From Phycisphaerales bacterium (lineage in GTDB: Bacteria; Planctomycetota; Phycisphaerae; Phycisphaerales; UBA1924): a stretch of DNA of 64,000 nucleotides. The notes beneath the pieces were generated by a model that worked only from the letters and a program-made list of their open reading frames with translations, was not told where the DNA came from and made no database searches. This document shows positions 41,851-50,014 of this stretch, piece after piece. How positions within the stretch are numbered: the first letter of the stretch is position 1; every line of letters begins with the position of its first letter. A program made the position numbers and the translations under genes. The stretch covers positions 1 to 64,000 of the forward strand of contig JAJDCZ010000042.1 in NCBI GenBank assembly GCA_029260555.1, in the 5' to 3' direction.

Positions 41851-42960
41851 TCACTGAGACTCGCCAACCAAACCTAGCACAAGCGCCCGGCAGACCTCTG
41901 TCGGGCGTTTTTCCTGGCACACACACGAACAAACCGCAACACCTGCACACCCCGCCTGCACAAGTTCGCCAACATTGAAAGAATCTATGCCGGATATTGC
42001 AAGATGAGGCACCATGCAAAGCGTTTCATGCTTCATATAGCTCTCAATAAGTTCAATGCCCGCCAGATGGGGTTTGGCTTTGGTCGTTGACGCAAACATT
42101 GGTCCCAAGCCACAATAATCTGCTCCTTGTTCCACAGCCTCCAAAGCACGATCAACTGTGCTCGAAGTCGCGCCAATCCAGAGCTTTGAACCCACGATTT
42201 TGCGTGCATCCGAGATGCACAGATCATCTTTGCCCAGATGCACGCCATGGGCCTGAGCCAGCAGCGCGATGTCAGGGCGATCATTGATGATGACACTGAC
42301 AGGCTGATCAGGCAAAGGCTCAGCACGAACCAGCTCAACCAGCGCCTTGGCGCGTGCAAGCAACTCTGCATCAGACAGGTTTTTTTCACGCAACTGAATA
42401 CAGTCTGCACCGCCAGCAATTGCAAGTCTGGCAACCTCCAGCCAGCTGTGATGTGTGCAAAGCGATTCGGTAATCAACACGCACAAACGCCATTGTGGGC
42501 ACTGGAGCTTTGCCAGCGCCAGCCGAAGATCACGGTCAAGCGTATAAGCTCGATAGCGGAGTGATTCAAAGGCACCCGCCCTGGTCATCTGCCCCGAATT
42601 ACCTGTCTTTCCCGCTATTTGTGCCTGATCCAGCGCCTTGGCAGCTTCTTCGATGACACGGAGTGACTCGGTTAGCCTGCCTCCCGCAGCTGAGGCGATG
42701 TCGATGAGAGCCTCTCGCTTGTGCTCTGCAGGCGTACTGATCTGCGTGCCGATATCGCTGACGGTGTCTCGCGCGGACAGCAACTCCTGCCAGTCGATTC
42801 CCAAACCCCCCACCGCTGCGATGAGATCGTGGCGAAGCGTTTTGGCAGCGTGACTGATGTTGGCATCGTCCAGCGCAAAGCGAGCGATGTCCTCTATCGT
42901 GCGCACAGCTTCGCGGGCACGGTTGGCATTGGCATCAATCATGCGCAAGAGTGAGGTCAT
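41851..42960 (-). CDS. thiE: Thiamine-phosphate synthase with extra N-terminal domain
   Basis: A 369-residue protein. The C-terminal TIM barrel (about 160-369) joins HMP-PP and HET-P to make thiamine phosphate: IQLREKNLSDAELL, VIINDRPDIALLAQAHGVHLGKDDL, GATSSTVDRALEAVEQGADYCGLGPMFASTTK. The N-terminal ~150 residues (RMIDANANRAREAVRTIEDIARFALDD...LRHDLIAA) form the helical ThiE-associated domain seen in planctomycetes and Aquifex. The barrel end is encoded over a terminator for the convergent surface-protein gene. It follows tyrS by 25 bases. Confidence 0.93.
   Translation of the reverse strand: MTSLLRMIDANANRAREAVRTIEDIARFALDDANISHAAKTLRHDLIAAVGGLGIDWQELLSARDTVSDIGTQISTPAEHKREALIDIASAAGGRLTESLRVIEEAAKALDQAQIAGKTGNSGQMTRAGAFESLRYRAYTLDRDLRLALAKLQCPQWRLCVLITESLCTHHSWLEVARLAIAGGADCIQLREKNLSDAELLARAKALVELVRAEPLPDQPVSVIINDRPDIALLAQAHGVHLGKDDLCISDARKIVGSKLWIGATSSTVDRALEAVEQGADYCGLGPMFASTTKAKPHLAGIELIESYMKHETLCMVPHLAISGIDSFNVGELVQAGCAGVAVCSCVCQEKRPTEVCRALVLGLVGESQ
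41884..41912 (+). terminator. Intrinsic terminator inside the 3' end of thiE
   Basis: Plus strand: CGCCCGGCAG and CTGTCGGGCG pair with one G-U around a 4-nt loop and are followed by TTTTT. It ends the rightward surface-protein transcript while lying within the last 20 codons of convergent thiE. Confidence 0.8.
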
Positions 42961-42985
42961 GGCGAGCAACTCTTTTCAGGCTGAT

Positions 42986-44404
42986 CTAGTTCCATCGCGT
43001 GAGGTGCCATGCTTTTTTCCCTCGGCGGATGGCGATGATTTCATCGTGAAGCAGATGCTCAAGAGCCAGTTTCGTCTCAGGCGTGATCTTTGAGCCATTG
43101 ATCGAAACTGAGCCATTAGCAAGAAACTCGCGAGCCTGACGCTTGGACTGGGCAAGCTTCGTCTCAACCAGCAGTTCCACAAGATCCACACTCTGATTCT
43201 CCAGATCAGCTTTGGAATGATCGCTGGAGGGGATATTTGCAAAGACATCTTCAAGCAAAGCCTTGGGCAGGCTGACGATGTCACCACTGAAGAGAGCCTT
43301 TGAAGCATTTTCCGCTTGCTCCGCTTCTTTCTTGCCATGTATTATGGCGGTGGCGCACTGAGCGAGCTTCTTGTGCGCTTCACGAGCACCGGGGTTATCT
43401 ACATGGCCTCTTTCCAGTTCGTCGACCTCATCCTTGGTGAGCAGCGTAAAGATTTTCAAAAACTTGATGACATCGTCATCGCTGGCATTGAGCCAGAACT
43501 GGTAGTAGGCATACGGGCTGGTGCGCTCGCGCGTAAGCCAGATCGCTCCGGTTTCAGTCTTGCCAAACTTTGAGCCATCAGACTTGGTAACAAGTGGAGC
43601 GGTGAGGCCGAAGGACTCAGGCTCGGGGCTAGCTGCATACATTGCGGCTTGTTTAGCCAGCGAAGCGGCCAGTTCTATCTGCCCTGCAGCAGCGGCGGCT
43701 TGGGCTTCAGCCGCCAGCATTGGAACAGATTTTATCAGATCAAAACTTATTCTTCTGATCAAATCAATACCCGCAATAATGTTACCATACTGATCGGAAC
43801 CACCCACTTGCACGGCGACTTGGTCGTCATAAAACAACTTCCAAAAGTCATACGCTTGTAAAATCATGTAACTAAATTCTGTATACGAGATTCCCTGTTC
43901 ACGGTTATGAAGCCTTTCCTTGACTGACTCCTTCTGCATCATCATATTGACGGAGAAATGCTTGCCAATATTGCGCAGGACCTCAATGTACCCAAGCCCT
44001 CCAAGCCAGTCCACATTATTAACCACACAGTGCTTAGGTCCTTCGACGCAGCCGAGGACAATTTCGAAGATGGGTTGCTGTGCGTGCACATTTGCTTCTA
44101 CCGTCTGGTCAGTTATCAGCGACCGCTCCGCACTCTTGCCCGACGGATCCCCAATGAGCCCAGTCCCTCCGCCCATGAGTACCACCGGCACATGCCCAGC
44201 CCGCTTGACATGGGCCAAAAGCATAATCGGCACCAGGTTCCCGATTGTCAGACTGTCCGCTGTCGGATCGAAACCCGCATACACCTTCCGAGGCGCCCGT
44301 TCTGGATCTGCCAAGTACTTGCGCAATCCATCCTCATCTGTACACTGATGCAACAGCCCGCGCCATTCCAGTTCTTCAATGAAATCGATTTTCTGCTGTG
44401 TCAT
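42986..44404 (-). CDS. tyrS: Tyrosyl-tRNA synthetase with internal insertion
   Basis: A 472-residue class I synthetase charging tRNA-Tyr. Signature segments: GFDPTADSLTIGNLVPIMLLAH (HIGH-like), GGSDQYGNIIAGIDLI, the KMSKS-like KFGKTE, and a C-terminal S4-like RNA-binding domain (SKRQAREFLANGSVSINGSKI). Between IAGIDLIRR and FGLTAPLVTKSDG there is an insertion of about 40 residues, mostly Ala/Gln/Glu helix, making it longer than the usual ~420. The ATG at 44402-44404 begins MTQQKIDFIEEL. The upstream leader carries a 29-bp inverted repeat. Confidence 0.96.
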   Translation of the reverse strand: MTQQKIDFIEELEWRGLLHQCTDEDGLRKYLADPERAPRKVYAGFDPTADSLTIGNLVPIMLLAHVKRAGHVPVVLMGGGTGLIGDPSGKSAERSLITDQTVEANVHAQQPIFEIVLGCVEGPKHCVVNNVDWLGGLGYIEVLRNIGKHFSVNMMMQKESVKERLHNREQGISYTEFSYMILQAYDFWKLFYDDQVAVQVGGSDQYGNIIAGIDLIRRISFDLIKSVPMLAAEAQAAAAAGQIELAASLAKQAAMYAASPEPESFGLTAPLVTKSDGSKFGKTETGAIWLTRERTSPYAYYQFWLNASDDDVIKFLKIFTLLTKDEVDELERGHVDNPGAREAHKKLAQCATAIIHGKKEAEQAENASKALFSGDIVSLPKALLEDVFANIPSSDHSKADLENQSVDLVELLVETKLAQSKRQAREFLANGSVSINGSKITPETKLALEHLLHDEIIAIRRGKKAWHLTRWN

Positions 44405-44476
44405 GGGAACAAGGATAGGTTTGCTGGAGCGGGCAGACAGGTCCATCGGTGACCGAACCAGAGAAGACCGCTTCTT

Positions 44477-44634
44477 GACGAGCCACGACCGTGAGGGAGT
44501 GGTCTTCTTTGAAAGCACATCCCCCGAGTTTTGCACTAACGGGGCTGTGACTGCGATGGAACGGGATATCTGGAAACGAAAAGCGTAAGACCACTCCCTC
44601 ACGGTCGTGGCTCGTTAAAGAGTCGTGGCTCGTT
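44477..44634. repeat. 29-bp perfect inverted repeat in the tyrS leader
   Basis: Arms at 44477-44505 and 44587-44615 are perfect reverse complements, 81 bp apart; the left arm begins ACGAGCCACGACCG. A partial third copy (GTCGTGGCTCGTT) follows at 44622-44634. It lies between trpF and tyrS and would form a long stem in the tyrS leader RNA. It could be a REP/MITE-like element. Confidence 0.85.
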
Positions 44635-44657
44635 TATGACGGGAAAAAGACTCCTGA

Positions 44658-45308
44658 TCATTCGCGAGGATCGTGAGACGCCATCTCAGCGTCTGCCTGC
44701 TGGACAGCATGGCAGAATGCTTTGATTTTCGCATCGTCCTTGACGCCCGGAGCTGATTCGACGCTGCTGGAGACATCAACCGCATAGGGACGGACAATGC
44801 GGATCGCTTCATGGACATTGTCAGGCGACAGACCACCCGCCAGGATGAGAGGCTTGGTGATGGTCTTTGTCAGCGTGGCGAGTTTGGCCCAGTCCAGCGT
44901 GGTGCCCTGGCCACCGGATGAGCCATCGACAAGGACCGCTTCGACCGCATCGCAGGCCTGCCATCGTGCTAGCTCTTGTTCAGCAGTATCGGGCTTGAAA
45001 TGGACAGCCTTGATCGCCGGGCCACACTGTTCGACGAGGGCTTCATCTTCCTGCCCATGAAGCTGGACATGGGTTGTAGGGCAGGTTTGCTCGATCTCGA
45101 TGAATGTATCGACAGATGGATTGACAAACAGGCTGACAGTGGCGACAAAGAGCGGCAGGTCTGCCATGATCTCCGCAGCATCTTCAGAACGAATGCGCCG
45201 AGGCGAACGGGGTGCAAAGACAAAGCCTATTGCATCGGCCCCTGCGTCCACAGCGGCCTGTGCTGATTGCATGGTGGTGATGCCACAGATTTTGATGCGT
45301 GTTTTCAT
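44658..45308 (-). CDS. trpF: Phosphoribosylanthranilate isomerase
   Basis: A 216-residue TIM barrel that converts phosphoribosylanthranilate to CdRP in tryptophan synthesis. RIKICGITTMQSAQAAVDAGADAIGFVFAPRSPR carries the catalytic Cys; VQLHGQEDEALV, VLVDGSSGGQGTTLDW (catalytic Asp region) and ILAGGLSPDNVHEAI follow. It starts 3 bases after the rhomboid gene stop, so the two are co-transcribed. No other trp gene is adjacent. Confidence 0.97.
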   Translation of the reverse strand: MKTRIKICGITTMQSAQAAVDAGADAIGFVFAPRSPRRIRSEDAAEIMADLPLFVATVSLFVNPSVDTFIEIEQTCPTTHVQLHGQEDEALVEQCGPAIKAVHFKPDTAEQELARWQACDAVEAVLVDGSSGGQGTTLDWAKLATLTKTITKPLILAGGLSPDNVHEAIRIVRPYAVDVSSSVESAPGVKDDAKIKAFCHAVQQADAEMASHDPRE

Positions 45309-45311
45309 GGG

Positions 45312-46496
45312 TCATGCCTCAGCGTTACTGAGCTCGCCTGCCAATATCCGGGCCAGCTCTTCATGTTGATCATCAAGCCCCATGTCGCGAGCCTTGTCAA
45401 TGTGCTTGAGCGCCAACGCAGGCTCATTGAGATAGCGCGTTCGGAGCAACCCCAGCATCAGCCAGAAAGAGGACGCTTGGGAATCAGAGGGAAAAACAGC
45501 CAAAAAGCGTTCGTAGGCATGTGCAGCCTGCTTGTGGAAACCATTGGCCATCAGATGGTTGGCGAGTTGAATATGGGCATCACGGGGGAGGGTGAGCAGG
45601 CTGAACTGCTTTTCTGTCGCGTCGGGTATCGAAGTGATCTGGTCAACGAGCTTTTGATATTCGTCAGCTGCTTTTTCGAGTTGATTTTGTGAGATCAGAC
45701 TCAGCACAGCACCCCGCTGAATAAACAGAGGATCAGGCGGCGTGTCTTTTTCCACCGCATCAAGGGTTTTCCCGATCTGGCTGTCGGTGGCGTGGGATGC
45801 TTCTTTGAACTGACGACGGCGGGCAGCCTGCTTCCAGATCGTAAACAGATCCCAAGGCTCACGATCCAGGCGTCTTGTTGCGAGCAGAACGATGCTCAGC
45901 CCGATTCCAAAGGCGTAACCTCCGATGTGGGCGAGGGTCGCAACGCCATCAGAAAGCCCCAGCCCCTGCGTGAAAAGATCGCGGGCAATGGCAAAGCCAA
46001 TGAACCAGGTCGCGGGAATATTGAAAATTCCGATGATGAAGAAGAATAAAAGCGTGCGAATGTGGGTTTTAGGAAAGAGAACGAGGTAGGCCCCGGTGAC
46101 CCCCGCGATGCCGCCTGAGGCTCCGATGACCGGGTTGCCATCAAATACCGCGTGAAGGAGACCCGCTGCCACCGACGCCACGAGAAAAAAGGCCAGATAG
46201 CCCAACCTGCCAAAGCGATCCTCAACATTGGCACCAAAGACCCAGAGAAAGAGCATGTTGCCCAGAATGTGCATGAAACCGGCAGGATCATGCACGAAGG
46301 CGTAGGTGAAATAGGTCCAAACCCCGCTGGAACCGGGGGAAAGTGTCACAGCGTGCATAAACGAATCAAAAGCTCCGGGATTGAATCGTTGCAGGATCAA
46401 CTCCAGGGCATACACGACTACACACACGCCAATAAGGGCGTGGTTGACCAAAGTGGGCCTTTTCAGGGGTCGATCTGTACCGAGAGGGATGAGCAC
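45312..46496 (-). CDS. Rhomboid-family intramembrane serine protease with TPR tail
   Basis: A 394-residue protein. The membrane part (about residues 15-215) has six or seven helices with the rhomboid motifs: GNMLFLWVFGANVEDRFG, the catalytic Ser in GASGGIAGVTGAY and the catalytic His in AHIGGYAFG. After about residue 230 there is a soluble helical region with TPR-like repeats (AADEYQKLVDQ, AAHAYERFLAVFP, ALKHIDKARDMG), which may recruit substrates in the cytosol. Coupled to trpF, with no obvious functional link. Confidence 0.93.
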   Translation of the reverse strand: MLIPLGTDRPLKRPTLVNHALIGVCVVVYALELILQRFNPGAFDSFMHAVTLSPGSSGVWTYFTYAFVHDPAGFMHILGNMLFLWVFGANVEDRFGRLGYLAFFLVASVAAGLLHAVFDGNPVIGASGGIAGVTGAYLVLFPKTHIRTLLFFFIIGIFNIPATWFIGFAIARDLFTQGLGLSDGVATLAHIGGYAFGIGLSIVLLATRRLDREPWDLFTIWKQAARRRQFKEASHATDSQIGKTLDAVEKDTPPDPLFIQRGAVLSLISQNQLEKAADEYQKLVDQITSIPDATEKQFSLLTLPRDAHIQLANHLMANGFHKQAAHAYERFLAVFPSDSQASSFWLMLGLLRTRYLNEPALALKHIDKARDMGLDDQHEELARILAGELSNAEA

Positions 46497-46563
46497 GGGC
46501 AGATGGTAGTGCCCAGCGAGGTTCGAGCCAGCCCGTCAAGACGAAATCCCTGATGAGCTCAAC

Positions 46564-46592
46564 TTGGATTCTGCTCCGGACGATCCTATATT
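46564..46592 (+). promoter_or_regulatory. Promoter of citrate synthase
   Basis: -35 TTGGAT at 46564-46569, a 17-base spacer and -10 TATATT at 46587-46592 on the plus strand; transcription would start near 46599, about 60 bases before the ATG. Confidence 0.65.
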
Positions 46593-46659
46593 TAATGTCG
46601 CAGGTCTATTTTTTGCTGTTTAACAAGGTCAAGGCACAAACGAAAGAGGGTTCGTACTC

Positions 46660-47799
46660 ATGAGTACCACAAGCACTATTGCCAAGGGATTGGACGGTAT
46701 CGTTGCAGCGGAAACAGAGATGTCCTACATCGATGGGATTAATGGCATTCTCGAGTATGTCGGAATCCGAATCGGCGATCTTTCCAGCAACTCCACCTTC
46801 GAAGAAACCGTGTTTCTCCTCTGGAACCGGCGCCTTCCCAACGCCAGCGAGCTTTCTGCCTTTGTCAATGAACTTCGCGCCGCGTATGCCTTGCCTGAAG
46901 GTATGGTGGAGCGCATTGGACAGCTTCCCAAGGACGCCCTTCCGATGCATGTGCTTCGGACGCTGGTTTCAGAACTGGCGCTGAGCGACCCAAACCCCAA
47001 CGACAACAACACCAAGGCTGCCCAGGCTAAAGCAGTCAGGATTCTTGGTTGTGCACCAGCACTGGTTGCATGCTTTGATCGCCATCGTCGCGGTCTTGAG
47101 TTTGTTGCACCAGATCCTCAGCGGTCATTTGCATCCAACTTCCTGTACATGCTCAACGGGAGTGATCCCACCGAAACCATGGTCCGGGCCTTTGATATCT
47201 GCATGATTCTGCACGCTGACCACGGGCTGAACAACTCGACATTTGCTGCTCGAGTGATCATCTCGACACTCAGCGATGTGTACTCCGCACTGACGGGCGC
47301 AATCGGTAGCCTGCGCGGGCCTTTGCATGGCGGTGCCAACGAAGGCGTGATGCACATGCTCAACGAGATCCCCTCGGTGGATGATGTCGAGTCATACATC
47401 ATGGGCAAGATTCAGCGCAAGGAAAAGATCATGGGGTTTGGGCATCGGATCTACAAAGCCAAGGATCCACGGGCGACGGACCTGCAGAGCCTTGCCAGGA
47501 AGCTGGCAGAAGATACCGGCAATGCCGATCTGTACGAGAAGTCATCCAGGATCGAACAGATCATGGAGCGCGAGCTTGCCCACAGAGGCATCTATCCCAA
47601 TGTCGATTTCTATAGCGCAACGACATACTTCTGCATCGGGCTGAAGCTTGATCTGTTCACGCCGATGTTTGCCTTGAGCAGGCTGGGTGGCTGGAGCGGG
47701 CACATTATCGAACAGCTATCAGACAATCGTCTGTTCAGGCCCAAGGCTCAGTATGTCGGTCCTCACGATGTGCCTTACACACCGATGGACAATCGCTGA
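46660..47799 (+). CDS. gltA: Citrate synthase
   Basis: A 379-residue short-type citrate synthase condensing acetyl-CoA and oxaloacetate. Active-site segments: ILHADHGLNNSTFAARV, GPLHGGANEGVM (His), KIMGFGHRIYKAKDPRA (His) and VDFYSATTYFCIGLKLDLFTPMFALSRLGGWSGHIIEQ with the catalytic Asp region. The size fits the bacterial dimeric type rather than the larger NADH-sensitive form. It lies upstream of the pyruvate dehydrogenase genes that make its substrate. Confidence 0.95.
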   Translation: MSTTSTIAKGLDGIVAAETEMSYIDGINGILEYVGIRIGDLSSNSTFEETVFLLWNRRLPNASELSAFVNELRAAYALPEGMVERIGQLPKDALPMHVLRTLVSELALSDPNPNDNNTKAAQAKAVRILGCAPALVACFDRHRRGLEFVAPDPQRSFASNFLYMLNGSDPTETMVRAFDICMILHADHGLNNSTFAARVIISTLSDVYSALTGAIGSLRGPLHGGANEGVMHMLNEIPSVDDVESYIMGKIQRKEKIMGFGHRIYKAKDPRATDLQSLARKLAEDTGNADLYEKSSRIEQIMERELAHRGIYPNVDFYSATTYFCIGLKLDLFTPMFALSRLGGWSGHIIEQLSDNRLFRPKAQYVGPHDVPYTPMDNR

Positions 47800-48257
47800 A
47801 TCGTCAGCTTGCCTGGAAAAACATTTCCGTGTTGAGCAGCTCGACCAATCTGTTGAGTGTGCTGAGGTTACAGATTGCATATTAACCGAATCCTTGCATA
47901 GTGCGAACATGGCCAAGACTGACGGTGAGCACTACACTTGAGCTGTTGATCGTTCGGATCAAGAGCCTTGTGAGGATGATGTTCAGGGGTAAACCTGGCA
48001 TTGCCAGAGATTCCAGCTCCCTCAAAGCCTCAGCCTGTAACAAGAACAAGGGGGGTGTTGAAAAGGGAGGAAAGGGGGGTGTTTGTCCAGTGCCTATTCT
48101 GATGTGATCCGGTTGACGGATCCTCTGCAATGCACTTTGAATGACCGATAGATGAGATGACAGCGACCCGCCATCGGTGGGTGAAATGAGGAAAACCCGT
48201 TCCATGGCTCAAACATCTGCTGTAGATTCTGCCAGGTCCAAGATTCAGGAGCATGCC
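47800..48257. promoter_or_regulatory. Spacer upstream of pdhA with repeats and hairpin
   Basis: This 458-bp gap has no credible gene. It contains two direct copies of GGGGGGTGTT at about 48050-48059 and 48074-48083 flanking a G/A-rich stretch, and a GATCCG-gttga-CGGATC hairpin at 48107-48123. Several short ATGs precede the pdhA start. No riboswitch or clear promoter pair is recognised. Confidence 0.4.
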
Positions 48258-49361
48258 ATGGCAAAGACTGCCATCAGCAGCAAACGCCTCAGCGATCAAC
48301 TGCCTAATCAGGTTCTTATCGACTGGCTCAGGTCGATGCAGCTCATCCGCGAGTTTGAGAGCCGAACCATGCAGGCCTATCAGCAAGCCAAGATCGGCGG
48401 GTTCTGCCATGTCTATACCGGGCAAGAAGCCTGTGCAGTAGGCACGCTGGCATGTGTCAATGATGACGATCCCGTGGTGCTGGCCTATCGCGATCATGGG
48501 CACGCCTTGGCGCGGAAGATGACCCCCGAAGCCTGCATGGCTGAGATGTTCGGCAAGACCACAGGCTGCGCCAAGGGCAAGGGCGGCTCCATGCATATGT
48601 TCGACCGTCCCCACTGGCTTTTTGGAGGCCATGGCATCGTCGGTGCCCAGACACCCTTGGGCACGGGGCTTGCCTTTGCTGCAAAGTATGAGCGCGAAGT
48701 GCTCGGCCAGGGGCTGGATGGATCCGAAGCAAAGAAAAAGGTTTCGCTGTGCTATCTGGGAGATGGAGCCTTGAATCAGGGTGCTTTTCATGAAGCGCAA
48801 AACCTGGCTGGGCTTTTCTCGCTGCCTGTGATTTACATTGTCGAGAACAATGGCTATTCGATGGGCACTGCGATTCAACGAGGCACGACCATGCCTGACG
48901 ATTTGTGCCTCAAGGCAGCGGGGTATGGAATTGATGCGATTCAGATCGACGGGATGGACATTCGCAACCTGTACGATCATTTCAAGCCCTTTGCTGATGC
49001 ATGCCGGGCTGAACAAAAACCCGGCTTTGTAGATCTGAAGACCTACCGCTATCAAGGGCATTCGCTCTCAGACCCGCAGAAATACCGCACCAAGGATGAG
49101 GTTGATCAATGGAAGGAGCGTGACTCAATCGCAGCCCTTCTGCACCATCTGATGACCGAGCGAGCATGTGTAAGTGAGGAAGACTGGAAGAACATGACCG
49201 GGGACATCCGTCAGCAAGTGCGCGAAGCTGTGGATCTTGCAGACAAGGCACCTGATCCTGATGTCGCTACCGAGTTGTATTCAGATGTGTACGCCAATCC
49301 TCAAAAAGGTTTAAGCCCAAGTTGTGATTACAACCATGGGCTTAAGAATCCGCTGCTGTAA
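48258..49361 (+). CDS. pdhA: Pyruvate dehydrogenase E1 alpha subunit
   Basis: A 367-residue E1-alpha. With E1-beta it decarboxylates pyruvate on thiamine diphosphate and acetylates the E2 lipoyl group. Seen: IREFESRTMQAYQQAKIGGFCHVYTGQEA, YRDHGHALARKM, GKGGSMHMFD, and the ThDP/Mg motif GDGALNQGAFHEAQNLAG...VENNGYSMGT, plus the phosphorylation-loop-like YRYQGHSLSDPQKYRTKDEV. The ATG at 48258 has AGGAG six bases upstream; ATGs at 48186 and 48204 lack it. The gene heads a pdhA-methyltransferase-pdhB-pdhC operon. Confidence 0.95.
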   Translation: MAKTAISSKRLSDQLPNQVLIDWLRSMQLIREFESRTMQAYQQAKIGGFCHVYTGQEACAVGTLACVNDDDPVVLAYRDHGHALARKMTPEACMAEMFGKTTGCAKGKGGSMHMFDRPHWLFGGHGIVGAQTPLGTGLAFAAKYEREVLGQGLDGSEAKKKVSLCYLGDGALNQGAFHEAQNLAGLFSLPVIYIVENNGYSMGTAIQRGTTMPDDLCLKAAGYGIDAIQIDGMDIRNLYDHFKPFADACRAEQKPGFVDLKTYRYQGHSLSDPQKYRTKDEVDQWKERDSIAALLHHLMTERACVSEEDWKNMTGDIRQQVREAVDLADKAPDPDVATELYSDVYANPQKGLSPSCDYNHGLKNPLL

Positions 49362-49411
49362 GTCGTTCCCGTCGTTGCTGAAGATCGATCTTCGAGTCAG
49401 GAACCCTCATC

Positions 49412-49990
49412 ATGACCACTGATTACGCCACCATTTACGATCATGTTGTTTCGACCAATGCTGCTTATACCGCAGCTGAACATTCGCCTGGCTATCAGCT
49501 TGTGCTGGAAAACTTGACACGACTCAAGGGAGTCAAGGGACCAGCACTGGACATTGGTTGCGGCGCCGGGTTTGCGCTACAAAAACTTATGCAACCGCCT
49601 TTGAATCTTGATGCCTTTGGCATTGACATCAGCCCTGCTGCCATTGAGCTGGCCTCAAGGCGTGTTGATCCCGAGCGTGTGCAAGTCGCCAGCAGCACTC
49701 AGCTGCCGTTTGATGACAACCGCTTTGACCTGATCACCTGCTTTGATGTATTTGAACATCTGGACGAAGTTGACCTGCCTCAGATGATCAACGAAATCCG
49801 TCGTGTAACCAGACCGGGCGGACTCATGATGCTTTCAGCAGCGCTTCGAGCTGCAAGTGCAACCGATCAGTTCGGCGACAATGTTCACCGCACCGTCAAA
49901 CCCGTCCAGTGGTGGATCGATCTGATCGACCCCGACGAAGCGCAGTGGATCAAAGAGCCAGCACAAGCCATCTTCTGGATCAACAAATAA
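49412..49990 (+). CDS. Class I SAM-dependent methyltransferase inside the pdh operon
   Basis: A 192-residue methyltransferase with motif I ALDIGCGAGFALQ, the acidic FGIDIS end of strand 2, and post-motif FDLITCFDVFEHLDE with RVTRPGGLMMLSA. It belongs to the broad Methyltransf_11/25 fold; the substrate is unknown. It sits between pdhA and pdhB, 50 bases after the first and 24 before the second, in the same direction, with AGGAA upstream. Membership in the pdh transcript is likely from spacing; a functional link to the complex is not shown. Confidence 0.85.
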   Translation: MTTDYATIYDHVVSTNAAYTAAEHSPGYQLVLENLTRLKGVKGPALDIGCGAGFALQKLMQPPLNLDAFGIDISPAAIELASRRVDPERVQVASSTQLPFDDNRFDLITCFDVFEHLDEVDLPQMINEIRRVTRPGGLMMLSAALRAASATDQFGDNVHRTVKPVQWWIDLIDPDEAQWIKEPAQAIFWINK

Positions 49991-50014
49991 CGACCCCGAC
50001 AAGGAACACTTGCA

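Noticed and set aside
44405-44657. A T-box riboswitch upstream of tyrS
   Set aside because: The leader has a large inverted repeat, but no T-box consensus or specifier loop could be recognised.
48107-48123. A terminator or riboswitch in the pdhA upstream region
   Set aside because: The GATCCG/CGGATC stem is short, has no T run and matches no riboswitch pattern I know.
48030-49061. A 343-codon frame on the minus strand opposite pdhA
   Set aside because: It overlaps a certain pdhA in antisense and has no protein-like motif.
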